Shown: in pieces, positions 27,144 to 35,411 of the stretch
Layout of the letters: every line of letters begins with the position of its first letter
Numbering within the stretch: position 1 is the stretch's first letter
Source: Aquella oligotrophica
GTDB taxonomy: Bacteria; Pseudomonadota; Gammaproteobacteria; Burkholderiales; UBA11063
Direction: 5' to 3'
DNA length: 64,000 nucleotides
Assembly (NCBI RefSeq): GCF_002892535.1
Contig: NZ_CP024847.1
Location: 2,232,001 to 2,296,000 of the forward strand
The notes under the pieces: generated by a model
Databases searched by the model: none
Seen by the model: only the letters and a program-made list of their open reading frames with translations
Told to the model about the DNA's origin: nothing
Translations under genes and position numbers: made by a program

Positions 27144-27369
27144 AAAAAGAACAGGTTATTAAACCATGCAAATACTTATGAACCTAAGTATGACTGAAGA
27201 ATAGACCTCTCTCATAACCCATAATTTCGCTCTTAGGCTAGAAATAAAGACTTTGAGAAACGGAATGTACACGTAAGTACATGAGGTATCACAGAGGTCT
27301 TTATGGCAACGAATAAGAGTTAAAGAAACCGCTTAGGAAAGAGGTTTAATATAATGACCTGTTCTTTTT
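27144..27369. terminator. Bidirectional terminator whose loop holds a repeat insertion
   Basis: The 18-base arm AAAAAGAACAGGTTATTA (27144-27161) pairs with TAATGACCTGTTCTTTTT (27352-27369) with one G-T pair. The arms have A and T runs on the outer sides, the form of a bidirectional terminator between the convergent PLD-like and LuxR-type genes. About 190 bases now separate the arms, and most of this is repeat copy 2, as if the element inserted in the loop. Confidence 0.6.
27190..27350. repeat. Palindromic intergenic repeat, copy 2 (best-preserved)
   Basis: About 150-160 bases. Ends GACCTCTCTCATAACC and GGAAAGAGGTTTAA are imperfect inverted repeats. Inner arms AATAAAGAC... and ...GTCTTTAT pair, and the centre is a small hairpin ATGTAC-loop-GTACAT (about 27265-27282), so the copy reads as a nearly continuous palindrome. 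It shares gaagaata, ctagaaataaag and actttgag with the other two copies. No coding capacity. Confidence 0.6.
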
Positions 27370-27408
27370 AGCATAATCAACAAAAACAATTAAACTTAAT
27401 TTAGATAA

Positions 27409-28134
27409 TTAATAGACATCAATATGCCCAGCTGGCAACTTTATATTTACCATCAGATCCTGCGGAATAACTTGGTAAAATCCCAAACTGATTAATTTAT
27501 CATATAAGCCATCTCGAGTATAAGCATCAAATTTAATTCGCAACTGATTGGCAAAAACAGCATCAATTGCACTTTTAGAAATATTCTTATTTTCTGCGGT
27601 AGAAATAACGCTGGCAATTTCTTGACTAGTTAGTCCATGAATGAATAAAAAGATAACTTGTTTTTCACGCTTACTAAGGTTATACTTCCTATAATCAGCA
27701 TTAACTGAAAAATCATAAACTTTAAGAGCCTTAAGCAGGCTGAATTTGAGATTTGTATATAATATTTTACGTAATTCAACATACAATCCAGCAGCTTCAT
27801 CATTATCCGGATTTATTAGTGGCTTTTTATTTGTAGTATATGGTTGAACAACCCCTTCATAATAATTGAAATTGATTGAGTAACTAGGTATCCTACTACG
27901 AATTATTTCTTCCTGCTCTTTTATCGATTGTGATTGGAAATATTGACCAAGCTCATCAGGTAGTCCACAATTACCTTCCTGTGCCTGAATTCCCCTAGCT
28001 CGTTTGTACTCTTTACTACTAAAAGCGACCATCTGATTTAAATCATAAATGGCAATTGGAGCCAATGTGGTTAATTCATCAAGGTTACGATAGTTACTTA
28101 TAACATCTTGCAGGTATTCCGCATTAGATCTCAT
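27409..28134 (-). CDS. LuxR-type HTH transcriptional regulator with N-terminal sensor-like region
   Basis: 241 residues. The C-terminal third has the LuxR DNA-binding signature: LSKREKQVIFLFIHGLTSQE around residue 155, followed by a recognition helix (NISKSAIDAVFANQLRIKF). The first 130 residues resemble a PAS-like sensor (IAIYDLNQMVAFSSKEYKR) without recognisable ligand residues. It lies alone between the split terminator and the MFS gene, all on the minus strand; regulation of the neighbouring transporter is possible but unproven. Confidence 0.8.
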   Translation of the reverse strand: MRSNAEYLQDVISNYRNLDELTTLAPIAIYDLNQMVAFSSKEYKRARGIQAQEGNCGLPDELGQYFQSQSIKEQEEIIRSRIPSYSINFNYYEGVVQPYTTNKKPLINPDNDEAAGLYVELRKILYTNLKFSLLKALKVYDFSVNADYRKYNLSKREKQVIFLFIHGLTSQEIASVISTAENKNISKSAIDAVFANQLRIKFDAYTRDGLYDKLISLGFYQVIPQDLMVNIKLPAGHIDVY

Positions 28135-28285
28135 CTTGAAAACCTTTTTACTAAAATTTATGGCTGAAAAAAATCATCATAAGGATTTTAGAATCCGAAG
28201 CATAATTTCATCATTCTATTGTAGATTTCTTTGACAAACGAATCTTATTTTATCCTATAGCCACATTTAATATCAAAAAATATAG

Positions 28286-28376
28286 CTAGGCTTTAATCTG
28301 ATGAATTTGTTTAAGATTAAGCCCCAATGCGATTACTAATAATATTAACCCTGATATACTAATACCACTCCACCCC
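28286..28376 (-). pseudogene. Out-of-frame last helix of the MFS gene
   Basis: Read in the next frame from the G run, this stretch gives SGLILLVIALGLNLKQ and ends at TAG 28286-28288, the expected C-terminal transmembrane helix and tail of the preceding MFS protein. Nothing else in the sequence explains this open stretch. Confidence 0.7.
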
Positions 28377-29454
28377 AGTGAGTATAACAGAATGCTCCTA
28401 ACCATGAACCGAATGCACCACCACAAAAATAACTTACCATATAAAAAGTATTTATCCGATTATATGCAGTATCTGACAAAGCAAAAATTCGCGCTTGGTT
28501 AGAAATTTGACAAGATTGAATCCCCAAATCAAGTAAAATCACGCCTACTATTAAACCCGCTATGTACTTTCCAAAGAAAAGAAAGCATAAATAACTTAAA
28601 ATAACAATAACTATTGCCCCAGAAATCGTAGTTTCAGGGCTGCGGCGATCAGCCATTTTTCCAACAATTGGAGCGGCTATAACCCCGGTAACGCCGACCA
28701 ATCCAAAAACACCTACCACTTGAGGCCCCATATTATAATGCGGTGAAGCCAACAAAAACGGTAATGTAGTCCAAAAAATACTAAAAGTAGCAAAAGTTAA
28801 TGCCCCACACAAGGAAGCATCCCGAAGTGTTTTTTCTTCTTTTGCTATCTGAAAAATTGAAGTAAACAGCTCCAGATATTTTATTGGCTGTGGGTTATGG
28901 TAATTAGGCAAGTAAAAAATAACAATCAAGACAATAAGCAACATCAAAGCTGAAGCAATTAAATATACCATATGCCAGCCAAGATACTCACCAATAAAAC
29001 CACTAACTGTTCGAGAGAGTAATATTCCAACAAATAATCCAGACATAATTTTACCAATGGCAGCACCGCGAGCCTTAGCATCAGCCAATTCAGCACCCAG
29101 AGGAATAATTAATTGTGGTGTTACAGAAAAAATCCCCAAGAGTAAGGTTGCAATTAAAAATACCCATAGACTTTGATTAATTCCAATAATCAGCAATATT
29201 ATTACTGCACCAAGAGCAACAGTACAAATTAAGCGTTTTTTGTTGGCAATATCAGCCAAAGGCAATATAAATAGCATTCCAATTGCATAACCAACTTGAG
29301 TTAACATCGCCCCACTACCAACAGTGGTTGGGTTTACCTGAAATGAAATACTGATTTCTGCCAGTAATGGCTGTAGATAATAAAGATTAGCAACACTTAC
29401 ACCTGTTATTATTGCAAGCAACAATAATAATGTTGAAGTCAAAACTGGTTTCAC
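28345..29454 (-). CDS. MFS transporter with frameshifted C-terminus
   Basis: 369 residues with eleven to twelve membrane helices, beginning LLLLLAIITGVSVANLYYLQ as in YgaY-like drug/metabolite efflux MFS proteins, with the loop-2/3 signature ADIANKKR and FSVTPQLIIPLGAELA. Translation ends at ...THWGGVVLVYQG. Adding one base to the G run at 28373-28376 (minus strand) restores HWGWSGISISGLILLV and a family-like last helix ending at a TAG at 28286. So the gene has lost its last helix through a one-base deletion. The start follows AGGGAGAG. It may be non-functional, phase-variable or a sequencing error. Confidence 0.8.
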   Translation of the reverse strand: MKPVLTSTLLLLLAIITGVSVANLYYLQPLLAEISISFQVNPTTVGSGAMLTQVGYAIGMLFILPLADIANKKRLICTVALGAVIILLIIGINQSLWVFLIATLLLGIFSVTPQLIIPLGAELADAKARGAAIGKIMSGLFVGILLSRTVSGFIGEYLGWHMVYLIASALMLLIVLIVIFYLPNYHNPQPIKYLELFTSIFQIAKEEKTLRDASLCGALTFATFSIFWTTLPFLLASPHYNMGPQVVGVFGLVGVTGVIAAPIVGKMADRRSPETTISGAIVIVILSYLCFLFFGKYIAGLIVGVILLDLGIQSCQISNQARIFALSDTAYNRINTFYMVSYFCGGAFGSWLGAFCYTHWGGVVLVYQG

Positions 29455-29510
29455 ATAACTCTCCCTTTAGTTGAGACCTAATCATAAATACAAGAAATAG
29501 CCCGTAAATT

Positions 29511-29567
29511 AAAAAAGTCTGTGTCGCCGAAAGATGATTTACATCGAATCCGAGATACACAGACTTT
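29511..29567 (-). terminator. Long hairpin with T run upstream of the MFS gene
   Basis: Perfect 11-bp arms AAAGTCTGTGT (29557-29567 on the minus strand) and ACACAGACTTT (29514-29524) enclose 32 bases that hold a small inner hairpin (GATG-CATC). On the minus strand the second arm runs into TTTTTT. It lies about 125 bases after the stop of the second MFS gene and 57 bases upstream of the first, so it is either the terminator of the guaD-MFS unit or an attenuator in the leader of the following gene. Confidence 0.55.
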
Positions 29568-29693
29568 AAGATTAACACATTTATATCAGTTAGGCAGCAA
29601 AATTAATTATTTATTTACCCCCTTAATAACCATGCATTAGGTTAGCAAACAAAAATATATCAAAATAATATTTTGACCTACTCCTTATCCCAC

Positions 29694-30959
29694 TTATTTA
29701 ATTTTTGAAGTAAAGAATAGACTACTAATAAAACTTGCCGCCAAGATAACAACCAGAGCAGATAGACCTAGATTATAATGATGCCAAGCCTGCTGAATAA
29801 TTGGTTGATCTAGCAAATTATGCGATGTCACTACCGAATTTCTCGGTAATTTATATGAATTATTTCCAATAATCATTCCTATCCCAGGTTGTAGAATTAA
29901 ACCAGCAAACAAGTAGGAAATGGTCAAAATAATAGAGTTTGCAAGTGGACGTAAATAAACCTCCTTGAATGCTACTTGAACCTCTTGGAAAGCAAGCATA
30001 CTCCCGCCACAACCAATACCGAATAAAATCTGGCATAATGTGCTAATAGCATAAGCCTCATCTGTTGGGAATCTTACATATAATGTAACTATCATCGCAA
30101 CTAACAATAACAAACTAAAGCTGGCTGCAATCAAACGATTGCGTTTATATTTTGTTGATAAAGCTCCAGCGATAATACCGCCAATCGCAATTCCCAAAGG
30201 AATTGTTCCATTTAAAATAATTGCTTTTGTAGGGCTCATATTAAATACTACTTCGCGATATTTAACATTAAATAAATCTGCATAAGCCAAAATCGTTGCA
30301 AAAATGCCACCAAAATAAACTGTCGCAGCAATAAAACGTTTATTGGATAAAATAATTTTTAAGTTTGTAAAAATAGAACCCTGGTTTACCTCTGTCACCA
30401 ACTGAATCTGTTTTGGCAAAAAGATAAAGATCAAGATAGCTGAAACCAGTAGAAAAATACTAATCAGATTATATGCAGCCTGATATGAATAAGTACTAAT
30501 CAAACCACTACCAAAAATTGCAATTAATCCGGAAGCCACATTGCCAACACTTTGACTTAATGAAGCAAAGAAAGCAAATTGCTGGTTAAATTCCATTTCA
30601 ACAATATATAATACTCCAACAAAAGTACACCCTAGCCCCAAACCAATAATTACTCGAGCAAGAATAAGAATACTAAAAACATGAGTATTTGCGAAAATAA
30701 ATACACCAATTGCCGCAAGTAATGCAGAACAACCCAGTAAAAGTTTAGTAGATACCTTATTAATAAGATAACCTGAATAAAATTGAGAAAATGCAAAAAC
30801 AGCAAAAAATGTTCCAGATAATATTGCAAGCTCAGTACTACCCAAATTATTTGCTAACTGAATTGGTAATGCATAAGCACCAAATAATACCGAACACATA
30901 ATGCTGATCATGAATAAAAACTCAGTTGACAACCAGCGACAATAACTTAATGATTTCAT
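29694..30959 (-). CDS. MFS transporter, candidate purine-related permease
   Basis: 421 residues with twelve predicted helices. Conserved MFS features: FSQFYSGYLINKVSTKLLLG between helices 2 and 3 (the usual Gly-x3-Asp-x-x-x-Arg loop is altered), and ARVIIGLGLGCTFVGVLYIV in helix 4. It follows guanine deaminase after 77 bases on the same strand, so the two likely form an operon, and uptake of a nucleobase or export of its product is a reasonable inference. It is not closely related to the frameshifted MFS gene next to it. Confidence 0.82.
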   Translation of the reverse strand: MKSLSYCRWLSTEFLFMISIMCSVLFGAYALPIQLANNLGSTELAILSGTFFAVFAFSQFYSGYLINKVSTKLLLGCSALLAAIGVFIFANTHVFSILILARVIIGLGLGCTFVGVLYIVEMEFNQQFAFFASLSQSVGNVASGLIAIFGSGLISTYSYQAAYNLISIFLLVSAILIFIFLPKQIQLVTEVNQGSIFTNLKIILSNKRFIAATVYFGGIFATILAYADLFNVKYREVVFNMSPTKAIILNGTIPLGIAIGGIIAGALSTKYKRNRLIAASFSLLLLVAMIVTLYVRFPTDEAYAISTLCQILFGIGCGGSMLAFQEVQVAFKEVYLRPLANSIILTISYLFAGLILQPGIGMIIGNNSYKLPRNSVVTSHNLLDQPIIQQAWHHYNLGLSALVVILAASFISSLFFTSKIK

Positions 30960-31036
30960 ATCTTTTTCCTATTATAATTTTTTTGTGGGCATATATCTAC
31001 CATCCGATATATACCCCTTTTTATTTTGACAGTAAT

Positions 31037-32368
31037 TTATTTCATTTTATTACCCATAATATAAGTATGCGCAACTGAACGATCATCACCAATAATCTGA
31101 AATGCAAATAACAAATCACGAATATCTTCACTTTGTTCAGCACGTACAGACAAATCACGGGTACTAGTTGAATCCAGTACAATAAAATCAGCTTCCTTAC
31201 CGCTTTCGAAGCTACCTACATATGCATCAATTGACATAGCACGAGCAGCACCGAGAGTTGTTAAATAATAGTTTTCTAATGGATCCAATGGTTCTACCGA
31301 ACGTGGATCCTCAGCAAAAGCCTTGCGTAATTGGGTTACCTTATACGCCTCACCCATAGTTTTCAGCATTGATAATGTAGTTCCAGCGGCATAATCAGTA
31401 CCCATACCTACTGTAGCTCGATGCTTATTAGCTCTCTGCAAATTAAATAAACCACTACCAAGAAATAAATTTGAAGTAGGTAGGAAAGCACATGATGACT
31501 TACGTGCCACAATCAATTCAAACTCAGCATCATCTAACCAAACACAGTGCCCCATAATTGTTTTATCCGTCATTAATCCATAATGATCATAAACTTCAGT
31601 ATAGTTTTTTAATCCAGGGAAGAGCTTGGTAACCATGTCTCCTGATTCTTTATTTTCAGCCAGATGAACTTGAATATGAATGTCCGGATAATCTTTTAGC
31701 AAAGCTTGCGTTGCTTCCATTTCCGCTGGACTTAACAAATAAGCTGAACGTGGGCTAATGGCATAATTAGTGCGACCGCGACCATTCCAACGATCAATCA
31801 AAGTTTTATTAAAATCATACACTTCATTTGGTGGTAAACAAGCATAGTCTGGTGTATTTACATCCATATAGGCACTTCCACCAATAACACGCATATTACG
31901 TTTCAAAGCAGCTTCAAATAACGCATCCGTTGAATTAGGTGAGATCGTGGCAAAAATTGCTGCACTGGTAGTACCATGTTTTATTAACTCATCCAAATAT
32001 AGATTCGCAATTTTATCGGCATATTCACGATCAGCAAGCTTTCTTTCTGTAGGAATAGTGTACTTTCCTAACCATTGCACTAGCTGTTCCCCATATGATC
32101 CAACCATTTCCATCTGTGGATAATGCACATGAGAATCCATTAACCCTGGTGTAATTAACTTACCTGTATAATCAACAATCTCAGCATTTGGATATTTTGC
32201 CCGCAATTTATTATAATCACCAGCTTCAACCACTTTACCATCTTGTACATATAGTATCCCTTCCGGAAAAAACTGATATGCATTTTGAGTAAATTTAGGA
32301 TTATCAGTAAAATAAAAAACAGATCCTTTATATCCTGTTAGAGTTCCATTATTTGTTGCATTAATCAT
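31037..32368 (-). CDS. guaD: Guanine deaminase
   Basis: 443 residues of the zinc amidohydrolase family. GuaD turns guanine into xanthine and ammonia. Signatures: LITPGLMDSHVHYPQMEMVG (first zinc ligands), YGEQLVQWLGKYTIPTE typical of guanine deaminases, VHLAENKESG and MGHCVWLDD with later zinc/catalytic His, and GMGTDYAAGTTLSM with the catalytic Asp. The ATG follows AGGAAC. It is first in a likely operon with an MFS permease. With adenine deaminase at 24078 it gives the cell both nucleobase deaminations. Confidence 0.93.
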   Translation of the reverse strand: MINATNNGTLTGYKGSVFYFTDNPKFTQNAYQFFPEGILYVQDGKVVEAGDYNKLRAKYPNAEIVDYTGKLITPGLMDSHVHYPQMEMVGSYGEQLVQWLGKYTIPTERKLADREYADKIANLYLDELIKHGTTSAAIFATISPNSTDALFEAALKRNMRVIGGSAYMDVNTPDYACLPPNEVYDFNKTLIDRWNGRGRTNYAISPRSAYLLSPAEMEATQALLKDYPDIHIQVHLAENKESGDMVTKLFPGLKNYTEVYDHYGLMTDKTIMGHCVWLDDAEFELIVARKSSCAFLPTSNLFLGSGLFNLQRANKHRATVGMGTDYAAGTTLSMLKTMGEAYKVTQLRKAFAEDPRSVEPLDPLENYYLTTLGAARAMSIDAYVGSFESGKEADFIVLDSTSTRDLSVRAEQSEDIRDLLFAFQIIGDDRSVAHTYIMGNKMK

Positions 32369-32408
32369 TTTAGTGTTCCTGTTAAAAATTGTTTGTGCTC
32401 AGGACTCA

Positions 32409-32414
32409 ATTATA
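32409..32414 (-). promoter_or_regulatory. Candidate -10 of the guaD promoter
   Basis: TATAAT on the minus strand 41 bases before the guaD start. A 6-bp hairpin (32438-32453, arms CTGTGT/ACACAG) lies just upstream where a regulator could bind. No clear -35 hexamer is present. Confidence 0.3.
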
Positions 32415-32454
32415 TTTTTAAGGACAAATAATTACTACTGTGTTTTTACACAGC

Positions 32455-32570
32455 TGAAGAATAACCCACTATTTTATAAACAATTATTTCAATCCTAGAC
32501 TAGTAACAAGAGCTTTGAAAAAATGGAGTGTACAGATTTAGTAGATGAACATCACAGAAAAGTAAAAATG
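32455..32570. repeat. Palindromic intergenic repeat, copy 3 (degenerate)
   Basis: In the 357-base gap between guaD and lpd. It begins ctgaagaata as copy 2 does, keeps cctagactag, gctttgaaaaa, ggagtgtaca and acatcacaga, then loses similarity, so the right half is eroded. Orientation is the same as in copies 1 and 2. Confidence 0.45.
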
Positions 32571-32684
32571 AAAATATCGTACAGAATAATATAGATGATT
32601 GATAAAAATTAACCAAAAGAATTAGGCTGGGATTAGTATGGGTAAATCAGGAATATCATGATATTTAATTTCAATTTGCTAAAA

Positions 32685-32714
32685 AAAGCAGCTAACTAAA
32701 AAGTTAACTGCTTT
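32685..32714 (-). terminator. Rho-independent terminator of lpd
   Basis: Arms AAAGCAG(T)TAACT / AGTTA(G)CTGCTTT around a short T-rich loop, followed on the minus strand by seven T. It starts 12 bases beyond the lpd stop. Confidence 0.85.
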
Positions 32715-32725
32715 GATAAATCAGG

Positions 32726-34147
32726 TTAGCCGTGCAATTGACGCTTATCACAAGCTAATGCAGCCTCATGAGTTACTTCAGACAATGATGGATGTGCATG
32801 AATAATCCGCGCTAGATCTTCACTACTAGCCATAAACTCCATTGCCACTACAGCTTCACTAATTAGTTCAGAGACAAATGGACCAACCATGTGTACACCC
32901 AAAATACGATCAGTTTCTTCACATGCCAGCATTTTGACAAAACCAACATTATGACCTAGTCCAAGTGCACGTCCATTTGCCATAAAGCTCGCTACACCTT
33001 TTTTGAATTTTATACCTTCAGCAGTTAATTGCTGTTCAGTTTTACCCACCCAAGCGATTTCTGGATTAGTATAAATAACCCAAGGTATCGTATTAAAATC
33101 AAGATGTGGGTGTTGTCCAGCAATACGCTCAGCAACAATAATACCCTCATCTGATGCTTTATGCGCCAACATTGGCCCACGTACCACATCACCAATCGCC
33201 CATACATTAGGTAAATTAGTCCGGCAATCAGCATCAACTACGATAAAACCACGCTCATCAAGTTTAAGCCCTACCGCTTCAGGATTTAGTCCATTGGTAT
33301 TTGGAATTCGCCCGATTGAAACCAGCAATTTATCACATTCAAGTTTCAGTTTTTCACCACCAAGTTCATAGTTAACCGTTACTTTTTTCTTAGCATTCTT
33401 GATTTCACCTATTTTAACTCCAGTTTTTATTTCAAGACCTTGCTTAACTAGATTTTTGTGTAATTCTTTAGCTACCTGTTCATCCGCAGCACCTAAAAAC
33501 TTATCAGAAGCTTCTAAAACTGTTACTTTTGCCCCAAGGCGTGCCCAGACACTACCCATTTCCAAGCCAATTACTCCAGCACCAATCACACATAACTCTT
33601 TTGGTGTTTCGGTTAAATCTAAAGCACCTTCATTATCAAGGATGTTTACATTATCAGTTGCAATTTGTGGTAAATGACGAGAATTAGAACCTGTGGCAAC
33701 AATTACATGAGTTGCACTTATTTCTTCTTTTTTGCCCTGATCATCAATACTAATTACCCATTTACCATCTTTATTAGCTGAAAAACTTGCCCAGCCATGT
33801 AATTCAGTAATCTTATTCTTTTTAAAAAGAAAAGAAATACCATTAGAGTTTTTATTAACTATATCTTCTTTACGTGCAATCATTTTCTTAACATCAATTT
33901 TTGGATTATCACAGCTAATACCATGATCAGCAAAACTATGCGTCAACTCAGCATAATTTTCCGAGGACTGTAATAAAGCTTTGGAAGGAATACAGCCAAC
34001 ATTTAGACAAGTACCACCCAGTGAATATTTATCCTTGCGGCGATAGCCATCGATACATGCAGTGCTAAAGCCAAGTTGTGCAGCACGAATTGCCGCTACA
34101 TAACCACCAGGTCCACCACCAATTACTACAACGTCAAAGTTTTGCAT
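32726..34147 (-). CDS. lpd: Dihydrolipoyl dehydrogenase (E3)
   Basis: E3 reoxidises the lipoyl groups of 2-oxoacid dehydrogenases with NAD. The start at 34147 (MQNFDVVVIGGGPGG, after TAGGAAAAAT) fits the FAD-binding motif at the very N-terminus; an in-frame start 15 codons upstream adds an unrelated tail. 473 residues. The redox-active disulphide is in GGTCLNVGCIPSKALL, the NAD motif in VIGAGVIGLEMGSVW and the catalytic His-Glu near the C-terminus in HAHPSLSEV. It belongs to the 2-oxoglutarate dehydrogenase cluster but is separated from sucB by a LysR gene and two other genes, with its own terminator and a candidate extended -10 promoter. Confidence 0.96.
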   Translation of the reverse strand: MQNFDVVVIGGGPGGYVAAIRAAQLGFSTACIDGYRRKDKYSLGGTCLNVGCIPSKALLQSSENYAELTHSFADHGISCDNPKIDVKKMIARKEDIVNKNSNGISFLFKKNKITELHGWASFSANKDGKWVISIDDQGKKEEISATHVIVATGSNSRHLPQIATDNVNILDNEGALDLTETPKELCVIGAGVIGLEMGSVWARLGAKVTVLEASDKFLGAADEQVAKELHKNLVKQGLEIKTGVKIGEIKNAKKKVTVNYELGGEKLKLECDKLLVSIGRIPNTNGLNPEAVGLKLDERGFIVVDADCRTNLPNVWAIGDVVRGPMLAHKASDEGIIVAERIAGQHPHLDFNTIPWVIYTNPEIAWVGKTEQQLTAEGIKFKKGVASFMANGRALGLGHNVGFVKMLACEETDRILGVHMVGPFVSELISEAVVAMEFMASSEDLARIIHAHPSLSEVTHEAALACDKRQLHG

Positions 34148-34235
34148 ATTTTTCCTATCATTATAAATATCAGGACTATATTCAGCTCTCAAGGCAATTA
34201 AAAATCACTACCTAATAGAGGTTAATCATGCCATA

Positions 34236-34244
34236 ATTATAGCA
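34236..34244 (-). promoter_or_regulatory. Candidate extended -10 promoter of lpd
   Basis: Minus-strand TGCTATAAT, that is TG-N-TATAAT, about 90 bases upstream of the lpd start. An extended -10 can work with a poor -35, and none is evident here. Confidence 0.4.
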
Positions 34245-34310
34245 TACTCATTTATACTAAACAGATAAGCTCTTTCAGCAAAAGAAGCCAACGAAATAAC
34301 GAACCTATGT

Positions 34311-34319
34311 GGTATAATT
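34311..34319 (+). promoter_or_regulatory. Candidate extended -10 promoter of the LysR gene
   Basis: TGGTATAAT 55 bases upstream of the LysR-type gene start, a TG-N-TATAAT pattern. It lies in the divergent intergenic region shared with lpd, where LysR regulators commonly bind. Confidence 0.4.
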
Positions 34320-34373
34320 TTAAAAAGTTCGCTAGTTCTTTTCATAATTTTTTTCTTTTATAAGGCATAAAAT

Positions 34374-35276
34374 ATGTATGATGATATTTTGCTATTTATA
34401 AAATTAATTGAAGTTGGTTCATTTAGCAAACTATCTAATATTACTGGTGTAGCGCAGTCAACAATAAGCCGCAGAATAGCCAACCTTGAAGAAGAATTTA
34501 AAACTGAACTAATTATAAGAACCACCAATAATCTTCGTATCAGCAATGCCGGAACTTTTCTCTATGAAAAATTCAAGAATCATAAACTTTATCTTGAAAA
34601 CACGATTTCTGAAGTAAGACAAAATTATGGTCTTGATACAAAAGGAATATTGCGGATTGCCTTACCAGTGTTATTATCAAAAAACATTATTGCGCCTTAT
34701 CTAGGTCAGTTTTTGGAGGAGTTTCCAGACATTGATCTTATTTTATCATACCGTTCAAGTTACATCGATCTAATTGAAGAAGGATTTGACGCCGCAGTAA
34801 CTACTTATGAACCAACCGCAAAAAGCTACAAAGTAATTCTCCTAAAGAAATTTTATATTCAATTATATGCTACACCAGAGTATTTGGCTAACAATGGTCC
34901 AATTGATACCCTAGATATTGCAATAAGTAAATCAACTGTTGGTTTCTTGAGTGTTGATGGTTCTTATACAAACGACTTTGTTGCAGTAAATACTATTACG
35001 GGAGAGACAAAAAATGGCACTATCCCCCATCCAAGAATATATATCGATAATCTAATCAATGCGTATGAATTAGCAAGCTCACATAAAATGATGATAACGG
35101 CATGGGATTCACTACTCGAAAACGAACTCGCAACTGGAAAATTGATAAAAATCCTACCTGAATACTATTTCCGTGAGATTACTTGTTATTTAATTCTTCC
35201 ATCTCATACTCTCACCCATCCTCAACAATCATTTGTTAAGTTCATACAAGACTGTTATGCCCGGATAATAGACTAA
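34374..35276 (+). CDS. LysR-family transcriptional regulator
   Basis: 300 residues, standard length. The N-terminal winged helix-turn-helix reads FIKLIEVGSFSKLSNITGVA then QSTISRRIANLEEEFKTELI. The C-terminal part is a two-lobed substrate-binding domain (ILRIALPVLLSKNIIAPYLG, LYATPEYLANNG). It is divergent from lpd and shares its promoter region, so lpd is a candidate target; the inducer is unknown. The neighbouring protease gene on the same strand is 135 bases downstream. Confidence 0.9.
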   Translation: MYDDILLFIKLIEVGSFSKLSNITGVAQSTISRRIANLEEEFKTELIIRTTNNLRISNAGTFLYEKFKNHKLYLENTISEVRQNYGLDTKGILRIALPVLLSKNIIAPYLGQFLEEFPDIDLILSYRSSYIDLIEEGFDAAVTTYEPTAKSYKVILLKKFYIQLYATPEYLANNGPIDTLDIAISKSTVGFLSVDGSYTNDFVAVNTITGETKNGTIPHPRIYIDNLINAYELASSHKMMITAWDSLLENELATGKLIKILPEYYFREITCYLILPSHTLTHPQQSFVKFIQDCYARIID

Positions 35277-35411
35277 CCTAAAAATTCATGGTAATTATTA
35301 ATGGCAGGGATAAACATTATTCATAAATAGCTATGTACAATTAAATGCCTATAATTATATAATAGTGACATATAAAATCTCTAGAAAACCAATTTAAAGA
35401 AAAAGGAAACT

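Noticed and set aside
29511-29567. A purine or other known riboswitch upstream of the MFS gene
   Set aside because: I could not match the bases of any class I know; only a stem-loop with a T run is visible.
23811-32570. Insertion sequence remnants
   Set aside because: The repeats have no transposase-like reading frame in any copy, so they are listed as non-autonomous palindromic repeats.
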